From: Panax quinquefolius
Lineage: Eukaryota; Streptophyta; Magnoliopsida; Apiales; Araliaceae
Assembly (NCBI GenBank): GCA_020205615.1
Contig: CM035156.1
Coordinates: forward strand, 15,837,128 to 15,901,127
Direction of reading: 5' to 3'
DNA: 64,000 bases
Positions within the stretch are counted from its first letter, which is position 1; each line of letters opens with the position of its first letter. Positions 1 to 11,092 of this stretch are shown here, one piece after another. A program made the position numbers and the translations under genes. The notes below the pieces were generated by a model. It worked only from the letters and a program-made list of their open reading frames with translations. It was not told the DNA's origin and ran no database searches.

Positions 1-2716
1 CAAATTAAAGTTTCGATTTGTTTTGCAAAACCTTATGCATGTACGTACTACGTAACATGCATATATATAGTCATGTATGGGATTTGCCCTAGTGTTAAAT
101 TAGGGCAAAAATGAGTATTATCTCATTGTACTAGTCGTCTACTTTTAAGTATATATTATGCCACTAAAATTTAAAAATATACAATTAATTCTTTACATTA
201 ATTAAAATTTAAGAATCATACCATTTTATTAAATTCATTGGATGTCCATTTATTTATTACTTACATGACATTCTAAAAAAAAAACCAAGAAATTAACGTG
301 GAAACAAATAAGACACGTGAGATGAACATCCAGAAATAGACAGACCCCAAAAGCTACGAATGAACTCTTTGAATCAAATGATGATGATGGTGGTGGTTCT
401 TTTCTAGTAATTAATGACTCAAAAATATCGTTGTAGGTGTTACTAGTATTTTGGCTATTTGTGTTGTTATTGCATTTGAATGATTGGGCACTGCAAGTCA
501 TTGGACGAAAAACCTGAGTGTTGTTTACGCGTTTACAGATTCCGCCAATGAAATAGTGATGGCTATGGTTATGGTTCCATTTGTGTATATATGAAAGTAT
601 TTATAAGCTAAAATATTGGTGATGAATTAATAATTGGGGCCGTTCTTAAAAGATTATTTTTAAAAAAAAAAAAATTATTTTAATTCATTTGTCGTTTATA
701 ACTTTCTAGAATAATAAATTATTTATTTTTCTATGTCACCCTACCCTCTCTTATTATCCCAAGAAATTCTCTGCTTGTATTAATAGTTTTCTACTTCCCA
801 TAAAGGGGTAATGATAAAATTTCAAACAAAATTTAATTGTTAAATGATAGTATTATATGATCACTTTTTTAATCCATATATAAAAACCTTAAACGATAAT
901 CTTTTAGAAACGGAATTAGTATTAATTAGATTATCATTATTAATGGTGTGAGAAGAAGAGGACCCCAAAACAGGGGAAAAATCAATAATTATTATTTATT
1001 GCATAGAGGAAAGGGTGAGAATCCAAAACGAGAAAATTTGAAACCCTAAATGTTTCCCTTATAAATTCATTACAAAGACGTGAGAAAAAAGAAGATAAAA
1101 TTAAAATTTGTAGTGGAGGAAGATGATAGATCAAGAATTTGTGGACAATGGAATTAAACCTAGATCTAAAGGAACTAATCCGAATGAAGGAGGAACTCAA
1201 AGAAGGGAGAAATAATAAAAAAAAATAAAGAAAATAAAATATAAAAATATTATTTTTTTTTAAAAAAAAATTGTTTGACTGCCAAATTCACATGGGATAT
1301 GCCCACTTGAACATATTTTTTTTCTTATTCCACGTAGGAGACTAATAATTCTCATATATATGCCTTTAGAATTTATTCAATCCACGTCCGAAATAGAGCC
1401 TCAAATTTGAGGTCTGTCCAACTAATTTAACATAATGACTTAATTAAGATTTTTAAAAAAAAGTTAAGTTAGTTAATTACATATTTTAAACTAAAAAATA
1501 TACTACTACAAAAAGTTGGTTACATATTAGTACGTAGTAGTAGTATATTATTTGCCTTTTTGGTGGGAACAAATGGTTAGGGGTTATGCTTTGGCCCTTC
1601 TCTCTCACAAAAAGACCTCATATTCATATAGTATATACATATATATATATATAGATAGTAATAATGCATGTGGACAACTCAAGGGGAGGGAAGCATAGAA
1701 AGTAGCTAGTGCAGTGTCCTTCTGTTGTGTGCATAAGTGTGGTGTACGACTAGCCTATCAATCACCCAAAAAGAAAAGAGAAATAGAGAACGAGACAAGC
1801 GTATCTTGTCATATAACGCTGACGGCCTGATCCTAATCTTCTACATTCATTGCAACCTTCCAAGTTCCAATTTAAAGATTAGATGCGTACGTCTGTGCAA
1901 CATCATATATAGCTTATACATATATATAGCTACATGATACGTATAAAATTCTGTGTGAACACTATATTAAATATGGAGTGAACTAATGATACTAAATTAA
2001 ACATTCAATAAATTATCAATTGTAATTTTAAACTAAAAAATATACTACTACTACTTCTTATCATGCAAGTCTGGTTAATGAGAGAAGAATAATTAAAGCC
2101 ATGAAGGATCACCTTTAATTCTGTTATGGGATGCATACAGAGGACTAACTAATTACTAATTCAGTTATATTGCTTGCTTCCTAATTCTGCAGTAATTCAT
2201 AAGTTCCCCACCCCACCATAAAAAAGATTGTCATCGAACCATGCCAGCTTTTACGTACTTTTTATCTATCTAATTAATCTGGGCAGATTTTTATATATAT
2301 ACCAATGCCAGTTATCAAGCCTATAAGTAGGAAATCGATGAAGATCTAGTCGGTTTACCTCAATATTTTATGATTTGGTAAAAGACTAAAGAGGATGTAA
2401 TATTATATATATCACATGATAGTTAATTTGTAGAGAAAATACAAATTAATTAAGTACCTTCATTGCTTTCTTCTCTCATTAATAGCAGCAGCTAGGGTTC
2501 AAGTGCACTAAACAACAAGTGATATATCTAAAACAGCAATTTATCTTCTTTCATGCAACATGTTTTTGTCAAGAAAAAACTGGGCGGTAAAAGAAAAATC
2601 CAAGTACCACTTAAATAAACATCTTTATATGAAATACGGATTAGTAGTACTAAGTTTTAACATCCAAACTTGGTGTGCATGGCTGGACACCCCATTTACC
2701 ATAGAAAATTGTTAGC

Positions 2717-2718
<2 letters not shown>
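1..2718. other. Intergenic, no gene recognised
   Basis: AT-rich sequence with homopolymer runs and short TA tracts (for example around 1636-1655). Open frames here are short, low in complexity and show no family motif. I see no tRNA, no exon with convincing splice sites and no terminal repeats. It lies beyond the 3' end of the SHI-type gene and may hold downstream or regulatory DNA, but nothing specific can be supported. Confidence 0.6.

Positions 2719-2760
<42 letters not shown>
2719..2760. repeat. (TA)n microsatellite
   Basis: About 20 uninterrupted TA dinucleotides in an AT-rich intergenic setting. Length is likely polymorphic between individuals. Confidence 0.9.
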
Positions 2761-2763
<3 letters not shown>

Positions 2764-2832
2764 TCGACCCTACCATCTAATAGCTTATGCTTTTAGATGA
2801 GTTTGTTACATAATTAACATGATATCAAATAA

Positions 2833-3152
2833 GAGTATCTCTAACAACCTTTCCAACCATTTTGAAATACTCAAGACACATTAGAAAATTTTCAACCTTA
2901 ATCATCAAATCTGCAATCCCATTCTCTCTCTTCAAAACATTTATTTTATTTTTGGAAGAATCAAAATCATATGAAAAAAACTAAAAACATTTATTTTACT
3001 TAATGAGTTTGATGTACAACTCATTGAATTTAAGAGACTGACGAGACAGTACAAAATATGAAAGTAACAAATAATACTTTTCAAATTACTACGTAAGTCA
3101 ACAAACTTAAATTTGAAGAGCTTTTTTTGCTACTACTGTTAGAGATGCGCTC
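2833..3152. mobile_element. PIF/Harbinger-type MITE, 320 bp
   Basis: The left end reads GAGTATCTCTAACA and the right end is its near-complement TGTTAGAGATGCGCTC, giving an imperfect terminal inverted repeat with a 10-bp perfect core (ATCTCTAACA). The element is flanked by TAA on both sides (2830-2832 and 3153-3155), the 3-bp TWA duplication typical of PIF/Harbinger transposons. It has no coding capacity, so it would have needed a transposase supplied in trans. It lies about 0.7 kb past the stop codon of the SHI-type gene. Confidence 0.6.
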
Positions 3153-3239
3153 TAAGGTCTTGCATGTCAAATATTTCCGGCCACACATTTGTCTTTATAT
3201 TAATTTCCATTCTCTATAAAAAGTTACATTGCATGATAT

Positions 3240-3395
3240 ACCTTAGTTGTTGAGCACTCCACCTATGTAATAGCTTTAGCTTTTAAATGAATTGCTTAAC
3301 CAAAATGTATAAAAAGTTAGATTTGAGGGGAGTGTTAGCATATACACCTCCATGTAATAGATTAAGGTTTTAGATGATTTAGTTACTTAACAAAA
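3240..3395 (+). repeat. Short decayed dispersed repeat, two copies
   Basis: Two related pieces, each with a cacct...tgtaatag core followed by a TTTTA-ATGA-like stretch (about 3255-3300 and 3342-3385). A third relative lies at about 2763-2815 beside the TA tract. They resemble LTR-end fragments found near primer sites of plant LTR elements, but no complete element can be reconstructed and family assignment is uncertain. Confidence 0.3.
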
Positions 3396-3843
3396 ACATT
3401 AGAGTTAATTATTCTGATTGCACCTATTCAAGGATCATGCACATAAGAAATTAAACCGATTAGCGTCAAAATTAATCCTATAACGACTAAAATGAAAGCA
3501 AAGCAACCACAGACAGACAGAGAGTACTAATAAATGATATTGAACAAACAAATATTCAAAACATGCAAGTGAAAGATTAACATAACATGTCCATATGATA
3601 TGGTTGCAGAAACAGCTAGCTTATATATATAATAACTTCAAAGAGAATACTAAGCAAAATTCAATCGAAATGTAAACTAAAAACAATAAATAAGAGAACA
3701 TACCCTCAATCTCTTCCTTTCTCTAATCCTCTTTCTTTATAGTACTTCATTGGGTGCCAAATTTTTGATAGTAGTATCGCAATAATACTAGTAACCCGAT
3801 GAATAGAGAAAGAGAAAATTGAATTATGGGGTTTTTTTTCGGT

Positions 3844-5340
3844 TTAAGATCTTGGGGGTGAGAAAAATTGCGTACCAGCCATGAAGGAATTGATGGGAGT
3901 TGGGTATAAAGAAGGGTCAAGATAAGTCGTGGGTTGCGAAGCACCGGATCTAGAGGTGGTGCTGGCGGCAGCGGAGGTGGCGGTGGTGGTAATGAGGTTA
4001 AGTGGTTGAATTCCACCGCTGGCACCGGAGGAGCTCTCCCCGGGCATGAATTGAGTTTCGGGGCCTTGATCATAGAGAATTCCCTTGAACATATGGCCTC
4101 CAATGTTGACAGCAGTTTGATAAGCGAATTGGTCATCAGCATCATCGACGGAGCTCACCCTAACGCAACGAAAAACCGCAGGTGAATTTACTTCTGCCGG
4201 GAAATTCCCCAATTCCAACCCTAGAAATATGCAACAGGTCCAGTAAATTATTTTGCTTTTGCCGATTTGTTTATTTTATAGGTAATTAGGTAAAACTGAT
4301 AAGGGAATAAAAAAATAAATAAAAAGAAGAAGATAACAATTTCAAAATAATTTAACATACACACATTTCGACACATACATGGAGGGATAAAAAGAGAATA
4401 GTGTCTTCCCTGTCAATCCATTTGTCAGGCTTACTAGAAAACAGTGTTTTAGAAAGGAAAAGAAGAACAAAAAAGCTGATGGGTTTGTAGTACTTGCTTA
4501 ATATGGAGGTACTGCAGGTACTATATATTTTACTGATCACTACACGCAAAAGTTTATGGGGTTTTTTTGTTCTTTCCCTCTAGATCTCCTTTACAAAATG
4601 TGAATGAATCTCAGTTATACTCCAAAATTCAGTTTACACTTTGGAACGGAGAGTTTAAAAGAGTAGGTACCTGAGGAATTAGGATGATTAATCTCTCTAT
4701 GCCTTTTGGGGATAGAAGTATCATCTCCTCTATTATGTAGCTGAAGCTGCTGCTGCTGCTGCTGTTGTTGGGGGTGGGGTAAAGCGCTGACTTGTTCTTC
4801 TTGTTGTTGTTGTTGTTGTTGTTGTTGCCTCTCGCGCCTTTTAGAGGCGGGAACCCAGGTGCTCTTGACATGGGTTTGGCACTGAAACCCTCGGCTCTTA
4901 CAGCAAGTCCTACATCTCATATGCGAACAATCTTTCTTTGCTTGATTCCCACAATCCTGACAATTTATTATACCTCCACCTCCGCTACTACTACTTCCAC
5001 CACTCGTCATCATCAGAAAGGAACCCGATCTCTCATCAGGGATGATGTTAACGCCTGAGCTACGGCTCGTTCCCACTCCTCCAGTTGAGGAATAAAAATC
5101 TTGCAGTGGATTATTGTGGCGCTGCTGTTGATGAATATGGCGGGGGTCTTGTTGTTGCTGCCATAGCTCGAAACCCCGGTAAGGAGGAGGTAAGTGCTGA
5201 TCATGAGGATTATTTCTGTTGTACAAAAACCAACTTTCTGGGCTAATTTGGTTTGGTGGTGGGTTGTTGTTGCCTTGTTGATCTTGGTTGCTATTTGTTG
5301 ATGCTCCTCTTCCTCCTCCTAGTGAGAAAAAACCAGCCAT
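3844..5340 (-). CDS. SHI: SHI/STY1-clade RING-like zinc-finger transcription factor
   Basis: The SHI/STY/SRS family are plant nuclear transcription factors that promote auxin biosynthesis (YUCCA genes) and shape gynoecium, stamen and leaf development. Two exons, 5340-4671 and 4220-3844, join in phase through a 450-bp GT-AG intron to give 348 residues. The start is the first in-frame ATG and gives the family N-terminus [10 protein letters not shown]. Cys127, Cys130, Cys138, His140, Cys143, Cys146, Cys154 and His157 form the C-x2-C-x7-C-x-H-x2-C-x2-C-x7-C-x2-H finger. Basic stretches follow (KRRER at 167-171, PKRHRE at 211-216), interleaved with two polyglutamine runs. Exon 2 carries the IGGH dimerisation domain (IGGH at 263-266) and the clade-typical C-terminus ending [12 protein letters not shown]. 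The C-terminus and N-terminus place it with SHI, STY1 and SRS5 rather than LRP1. The frame is intact; which paralogue it is cannot be decided from sequence alone. Confidence 0.95.
4221..4670 (-). other. SHI: Intron of the SHI-type gene
   Basis: The donor reads CAG|GTACCT (boundary 4671/4670) and the acceptor TTTCTAG|GG (boundary 4221/4220). The intron splits a glycine codon (phase 1) just before the conserved block [10 protein letters not shown], between the zinc finger and the IGGH domain, the position I recall for the intron in SHI-family genes. Reading through the donor instead gives a short unconserved tail. Confidence 0.9.
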
Positions 5341-5371
5341 TCTTCCACCTTTAAGCCTTGTGTCCGAAACC

Positions 5372-5404
5372 TCAATTGTGAGTACTGACAACAATCCATA
5401 GCAT
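5372..5404 (-). other. Candidate uORF of 10 codons in the SHI leader
   Basis: ATG at 5404, stop at 5372-5374, encoding [10 protein letters not shown]. It ends 31 nt before the main ATG and is in another frame. If transcribed, ribosomes would meet it before the main start. Whether it is translated cannot be judged here. Confidence 0.4.
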
Positions 5405-5513
5405 AGAATTAAACCCACAAACGTTTGGGGACTCAGTCAGAAATTAACAGGATTTCTTGACTTTTTAAGTTTCTGGGTTTTGATTTCTTGATTTGTACCT
5501 GGGGATGTGGGCA

Positions 5514-5516
<3 letters not shown>

Positions 5517-5549
<33 letters not shown>

Positions 5550-5566
5550 GAGGGAGGGAGAGAGAA
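5517..5566 (-). repeat. (GA/CT)n tract in the SHI leader
   Basis: About 15 GA units on the plus strand followed by a G-rich purine run; on the gene strand it is a CT tract ending in CACATCCCCAG|GTACAA. GA/CT tracts near plant developmental genes bind BBR/BPC proteins. The tract plus CAG also resembles a 3' splice site, so a leader intron is possible. Confidence 0.7.
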
Positions 5567-5818
5567 TTTAAGCTTCCTGTTGTTTGCAGTAGCTAGGTGT
5601 GTAGTGTGTACCGGTCTGGGTGTGTGTGGTGTGTGTTGTCAAAGGAGTACTAGTAATTCTTTGAATTGTTAATATGTCTTGGTGAAGGGGTATAGAGTGG
5701 GGGTTTATGTGCAGCCTTTTGTTTTTGTTTCTTGGTTTCTGGGGGTAAAGACTTTTGGAGAGAGAGAATGAAGAATTAAGGCTTCTCTCCCTTCAATTGT
5801 GTGAGTCTGTTATGGGCA

Positions 5819-5860
5819 TTAAAGACACGGAATTACAGCTCTCTGCCACCACGCCGCCAT
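5819..5860 (-). other. Candidate uORF of 13 codons upstream of the SHI-type gene
   Basis: ATG at 5860, stop at 5819-5821, encoding MAAWWQRAVIPCL. It matters only if transcription starts above 5860, which the CT-rich DNA and TATA-like site near 6257 make possible. Not supported by conservation evidence. Confidence 0.3.
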
Positions 5861-5895
5861 AACTAGAAAGCACTCTCCTTCTCTTTTCTCTCTGC

Positions 5896-5957
5896 TCTGC
5901 TGCTGCTGCTGCTTCTGCTTCTGCTTCTGCTTCTGCTTCTGCTTCTGCTTCTGCTGC
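5896..5957. repeat. CTG and CTTCTG microsatellite
   Basis: A short CTG run passes into about seven CTTCTG hexamers. On the gene strand it reads as CAG and CAGAAG. It lies in the probable leader or promoter of the SHI-type gene and does not sit in any convincing coding frame. Confidence 0.85.
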
Positions 5958-6235
5958 TTTCTGCAATTAACCAACCATCAATTTTAAGTCTGAAAACAGG
6001 AGGAACTAGCTAAGCTAAGCTTAAGCTAAACTAGGACCCCTCTTCCATCTTTTGCCTGAGACACTCTCTCTCACACACTGTTTAGGGGGGGAGGGATGAG
6101 AATAAGTATATTAGAGCTCTAATTTAATTACTAGTCTCGCTCATCATCATCACCACCACTTATTTACCCACTGTTACCAACCTTTTTCTGTACAAGCTTT
6201 GAGGAAATACTGCCTATCTCTATCCTTCTCTCTCT

Positions 6236-6262
6236 AGATCTCTCTCTCTCTCTCTATATATC
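6236..6262 (-). promoter_or_regulatory. Possible core promoter of the SHI-type gene
   Basis: On the minus strand a TATATAGAGAGAG motif (TATA at about 6262-6257) is followed directly by a GA-rich initiator-like tract. This would give a leader of about 0.9 kb, or less if an intron is removed. Other start sites nearer the ATG are equally possible. Confidence 0.3.
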
Positions 6263-8244
6263 TTTATCTATAATAAAAAAATAAAAAAAATTCTCCACCG
6301 GGAAAGATCTGATGGTGCATCGCAATCGCCATGCAATTCCAGTGGTGGATCTCCGTGCCACCTGTCTTGCACCACCCTTAGGTCTTTGGTCCTTTGTTGC
6401 CGCATAGCCCGCTGATTTTTCTGTTTTTTCTCCTTCCTTTATCAACTGCTGGGAGGACTATATATCTGCTAGTACAAGTTTTAGTTTATTATTACTTTAT
6501 TATTAATTGTGCTTGCTAATCAACATGTAATTATTCAATTTAACCTAAATTAACATTTCTCTTCGAGCTTGATTTCAAACCAATTAAACCATTATTATTG
6601 TTTTTTTATTAATTCGGGGGTGGGGGTTATACCAGACACCTCTTACTTTGTAAGAAGTCTGAAATACCAACCGAGTAAAAGTCGGTTGATAATCATTATT
6701 TAACTTGTCTTTTTAAAGGTAAATAAATTAATTAACTCGATAGCCTTTGTTTTTTTTTTACTTTTACCTTTTAATTTTTAAAAGGTCCCATAATTAATTA
6801 TGGGCATCTAGTTGTTTCATCTTGAAGTTCTTATTTTTATTTTTCATCTCAAATATAAATTATTGAAGGTAATTAGTTTTAAGAATATTTTCAGCAAAGT
6901 GAATTATATCATGAACTATTTTTAATCCATACGACATCAATTCATAGGATATTATAATTTCAATTTACTTGAAATTGTATTGGATTATCTCGTAAATTAT
7001 AATATTAAAAGATTATATATATTATATTTAATGAATTATAGTCCATCAATCATTCTTCTACATTTCTATTAAAATATTTTAAAAAATATAGTCCATCAAA
7101 ATCAAATTCTTTGATATAGGCATTTGGATCCACCGAAAAATCTCCTAAATTATATTTAGTCTAGTTGCTAGAGAGGGAGCATGAGTCCTAAATTATATTT
7201 AATCTAGGATTGACGGAGCTCCGAACGGTTGGAAATAGCCTGAGATATATTGGTACATAAAGAATTAATTAAAGATAAGTCAATTTGATGTTTATATATA
7301 TACCCTAAAAACTAGTTAAAGAAAGAATTTCTTCCTATGTTGATATTTAGATTAAAATATAAGAATACTTATGTCCCCGCTGATTTTGATTTAAAGTGAG
7401 ATTAAAATTAAAACATGTTTGAAATGCTAATAATGTTTAAAATACAGCACTCATGTGATTTGATTCTTTCATTATCATTACTTTTGGAGAAAAAATGTTT
7501 TAGTACAATTTTTACTTTTTCGAAAAACCAAGCTGTAGATACTTTCATCACTTGCAAAAGTAATCATTATTTATTCACTTTTTATGTCATTTTATTTTAA
7601 AGATTTATATTTCTTAATTCATATCTATATCATCCGTTCTAAATTATAAATTTTAAAAATATTAATTTTAAATATTTTTAAATTTAAAATTAAGATAGTT
7701 TATTAAAAATTATGAAACTTTAAATTTTACAATAAGTAATATTTTAAAATAATTCACAATATTTATTCGTATATTAATTAAAATATTAAAAAATTTATGT
7801 TAATTTTAAATTTAAAGTATATTAAATTAAATTCAAAAAGGTAGTAATAATCTTACTTTGAAAGAGGTAATACTTAATACTTAAAGGTTAGTTGGTCCTT
7901 TCTTAATTTTTTAAAATTTCACAAATATACGGACTACATATTAATTACCCGTTACCCATTTGTATTTTTTAATCAATATTTATGTTTTTTTTAAACGTTA
8001 ATAAAAAAGAAATAGAGAGAGGGAGAGAGTGAGTGAAAAATTATTGGTTTTTACTACACAAACCTATGACTTTAGAATTGAATATTACGGTGAATGGTTA
8101 TATTAGTCTTTTGACATGGTGGGTGTGTTACTAACGGGTAAATATGTAGTATATACCAAGGAACACATCCGAGCTGGCCAGCAATCTCCAGCCCTACGAC
8201 AAAGGTCGTGTTTTGTACTAGTTCTACCCTCTTTAATCGGATTC
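6263..8244. other. Intergenic, presumed upstream region of the SHI-type gene
   Basis: Strongly AT-rich, with degenerate TTTAAAATTT-type stretches around 7620-7830 that may be an old unrecognisable repeat. Open frames here are short and show no family motif. No RNA gene or element with terminal repeats was found. Confidence 0.5.
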
Positions 8245-8286
8245 GGACCCGGACCCGGACCCGGACCCGGACCCGGACCCGGACCC
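8245..8286. repeat. (GGACCC)7 microsatellite
   Basis: Seven uninterrupted copies of a 6-bp GC-rich unit in otherwise AT-rich DNA. It creates an apparent Gly-Pro or Arg-Val repeat in flanking open frames, which I take to be an artefact of the repeat rather than a gene. Confidence 0.95.
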
Positions 8287-8971
8287 CACCACTTGCATCA
8301 TTAGGGGCCGGATGGACCATAGAGTTTTTAATCTGTCGGTTAGGTTAAGATTGATGACTCAAAACCTTAAAATTTCCGACACAATATATTTTCATCACTA
8401 ATTTAATTGCTTTGTACATGTGTACGAGATTAGTCCCATTAAAAATGTAAATTTGTAAATGTTAAATGTGAAAATGGACCTAATAATTTGAACTCCTTTT
8501 GTTCCAACTTATAAAATTAATATTGATTTTTAAAACTCAATTTAATACTTCTTCAAACACAAAATTAAATTAAGATAATTTATTAATAATTATTATGCAT
8601 GTACTAATTTAAAAAAATTAATAATAATTTTATCTTAATTTGTCGATCCTAACTTCAATTATTCCTTGTAGCTAGGAATAGGATGATTGATTGCATTAAT
8701 TTGCATAGTGCATGTATTGTGGCTCATAATCATGCATATCGACAATGACTCCATACCATTAACAAAAATAAATCCGACTCCTCCCAATCCTTCTTACTTA
8801 ATTTTAAAGTTCTCCAAATGAAAATCAGAAAAAAAAAATTAAAAAAAGGAGTAGTTATTAAAAAAAGTATTTTACCTTTTCATAATTCTTTTTGTGTTGG
8901 GGTTGTGGAGAAAGCTAATATATATAGAACTAAAATAAAAAGGATTTTTGATAATTAATTAAAGGGCAATG

Positions 8972-9018
<47 letters not shown>

Positions 9019-9217
9019 TACAAAGTTTAGTTAGTTCCACGTAGCTTGTGAAACTACTAAAGTAATGGTATGATATGATATGATATTACCTTAGTTTATT
9101 AGGCCGGTGCTTTATTGATTTGAAGTCTCAACTTTCAGTCCCGTTAATTATAAATTAAACACTATCATTTACTTACAATCCCATACTGAAGAGTGAAGTG
9201 AAGCGAAGCTTATTTTA
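8287..9217. other. Intergenic with a long (TA)n tract
   Basis: No gene seen. A TA microsatellite of about 21 units lies at 8973-9015, and short A runs occur around 8820-8870. The stretch ends at the target site of the LTR element that begins at 9223. Confidence 0.6.
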
Positions 9218-9222
9218 GTACG

Positions 9223-9867
9223 TGTTAACGTCAAGATCTACTCCGATGTTTCAATCACATAAAATGTTTTGATTCTGTACAGTAAACACGATAAACATCA
9301 CAAGTTTGACGGCCGGACTGTCGGGGGATAGCTCAGGCGTGAGAGTCAGTATACGTGTTCACAAGGTTAACAAATGGAGGATGTAATGTCTAGTGTATTG
9401 AGAGAGATAATAATCCTCAGTGGTGTGTATATGTGAAATATGAATATGAACGTACCTATTTGTGAAGACTTGGTTGATAAGTGATACTCTCCTTGCCCGG
9501 TTTACCGTGCCCCCACTACCTCTGACACATATTTCGTGATCTCATGGTTCCCGACGGTGTATATACCCACCCACTACTTACGACCTCTTGTTTCTTGGCC
9601 GTGATCAATGGATCCCACCCACATTAATGCATAGCAGTAATAGCAGTCAACTATCATGCTTTTTCATCATTACAAGTCAAAGTAATAGATATTAAAATAT
9701 ATGATGGGCCAATCCACTGACCCGATCCGATCTTGTAAGGACTTAACAGAAATAAGGTAGTGACTAAGCTTAATAATATCAACACCCTATAGTGAAGATC
9801 CAATGGACTAACTGAATAAATAGGCCCAATCCATTCGGCCCAATGAGAGAAATATCACGACCCAACA
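9223..9867 (-). repeat. 3' LTR of the minus-strand element, 645 bp
   Basis: Closely matches 14983-15623 over its length. It differs mainly by transitions in the CG-rich first 120 bp, in a divergent block near 9490-9610, and by a short indel near the end. The transitions are as expected from decay of methylated cytosines after insertion. Confidence 0.9.
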
Positions 9868-9884
9868 TTGCCCCCTAGTTTTTT
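9868..9884 (-). other. Polypurine tract
   Basis: On the minus strand this reads AAAAAACTAGGGGGCAA and directly abuts the LTR start TGTTGGG, the expected place for the plus-strand primer in reverse transcription. Confidence 0.75.
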
Positions 9885-10204
9885 ATTAAACAGGAGGTTT
9901 AATAGAAAACTATAAATGGCATCGGTTCAGGACAAAAGGAATTATAATAAGACCAATAAAGACCCAAAATACGGCTTACCGAAGCCCATCTGGTAAACAT
10001 TAAATAGCAACATAAAGGGTTCATCTTCACGACCTCTGTAAGTAACCAACTCGAATCGCTTTTAACTATCGGGCTCAAGCCATAGAATGAAATACCGGGA
10101 TTCGGTAATAGCGATGCAAGGCCCATGATACCGAAGGATCATTGGTTCGGACATAGTTCCATCATGGGCATTGCTGCCCATCAATTCGAACTGATTGATT
10201 AATA

Positions 10205-10729
10205 ATGGTCATTTGCAAGCAAACACTACCTTCAGGTGCCTCCGTCCCAAATACAAAGAAGCAGAAAAGGATACCGAAGAGAATACCGAAGAGAATGCCG
10301 AAGAGAATACCGAAGAAGAGGCCGAAGGGAGAAAGCCATTCTGAAGTCTGTGTTTGGCAAAAGAAAGAAGCAACCTTGACATTGTTCTTCTCAACAATGA
10401 ATGACTTCGGAAGGATCTCGACAAGGTCAAAAAAGAGTTGGAGACGAACGATGCCACACATCGGGTCATCACAGATATAAATGTCGACCTGCTTCCGAAG
10501 AATGAAATTTTGACGAAGAAGAATGAAGATCTGGCTGAGTCTAATCAGAGCCTGGCGAAGCAAAATAACAATATCCACGCTAAAGAGGCAAGATATATCG
10601 CACTTCGTCAAAAGCTTGAAGAGGAATTCCGATAACTTCGGGCCCTTAGGAACTAGGATCTGCCGCTGACCGAAGATATTTGTAAGGAGATCCAAGCGTA
10701 ATACGAAAAACTCACGAAAATTGAACGAT
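10205..10729 (+). pseudogene. Decayed coiled-coil ORF antisense to the retroelement
   Basis: The plus strand holds a reading frame from about 10405 to 10635 rich in Lys, Glu, Leu, Asn and Gln (for example KDLDKVKKELETND and KNEDLAESNQSLAKQNNN) with heptad-like spacing typical of a coiled coil. It continues in frame past stop codons (RALRN, DLPLTEDICKEIQA, YEKLTKIER) to about 10729. Upstream, 10260-10320 is a tandem ACCGAAGAGAAT-like repeat. Tat-lineage elements such as Grande are known to carry extra ORFs antisense near the 3' LTR, and this position matches. Function is unknown; at least four stops suggest it is dead. Confidence 0.55.
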
Positions 10730-10764
10730 GAGATCGTCCATATATATGCCAAATGATATGAAAT

Positions 10765-11092
10765 CACGAAGGGCCTGACGAAATCTGAAGGATAACGCTT
10801 GCCTACCACGAAGGGCCTGACAAGGTCTAAATGTCAACAATTGCCTACCACGCAGGGCCTGACAACTTTTTAAGGATGACACTTGCCTACCACGAAGGGC
10901 CTGACAAGGTCTGAATGTCGACAATTGTCTACCACGCAGGGCCTGACAACGTCTTAAGGATGACACTTGCCTACCACGAAGGGCCTGACAAGGTCTGAAT
11001 GTCGACAATTTCCTACCACGCAGGGCCTGACAACGTCTTAAGGATGACACTTGCCTACCACGAAGGGCCTAACAAACTCATAAGGACCACCT
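10765..11092 (+). repeat. 42-bp tandem repeat (84-bp higher-order), about 8 units
   Basis: Units begin CACGAAGGGCCTGAC or CACGCAGGGCCTGAC and alternate between two forms, so the clearest period is 84 bp built of two 42-bp halves. 42 is divisible by 3, so the repeat stays open in some frames, but the resulting peptides look like repeat shadows. It lies inside the LTR element next to the antisense coiled-coil remnant. Confidence 0.9.

Noticed and set aside
982..1200. Small minus-strand gene near the left edge
   Set aside because: AT-rich low-complexity translation with no motif, no splice support and no promoter evidence.
3934..4185. Plus-strand open frame rich in Gly across SHI exon 2
   Set aside because: It is the antisense shadow of the Ala/Thr/Ser-rich C-terminal half of the SHI-type protein.
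4672..5418. Longer SHI protein starting 26 codons upstream
   Set aside because: The extension has no in-frame ATG and is not like the family N-terminus; [10 protein letters not shown] at 5340 is.
8072..8320. Arg-Val or Gly-Pro repeat proteins
   Set aside because: Produced solely by the GGACCC microsatellite.
10712..11050. Repeat protein with CQALRGRQ units on the minus strand
   Set aside because: A frame shadow of the 42-bp tandem repeat; no start context and no relation to known repeat proteins.
10765..11092. CRISPR-like array
   Set aside because: The units are contiguous tandem copies with no unique spacers, in a plant retroelement.
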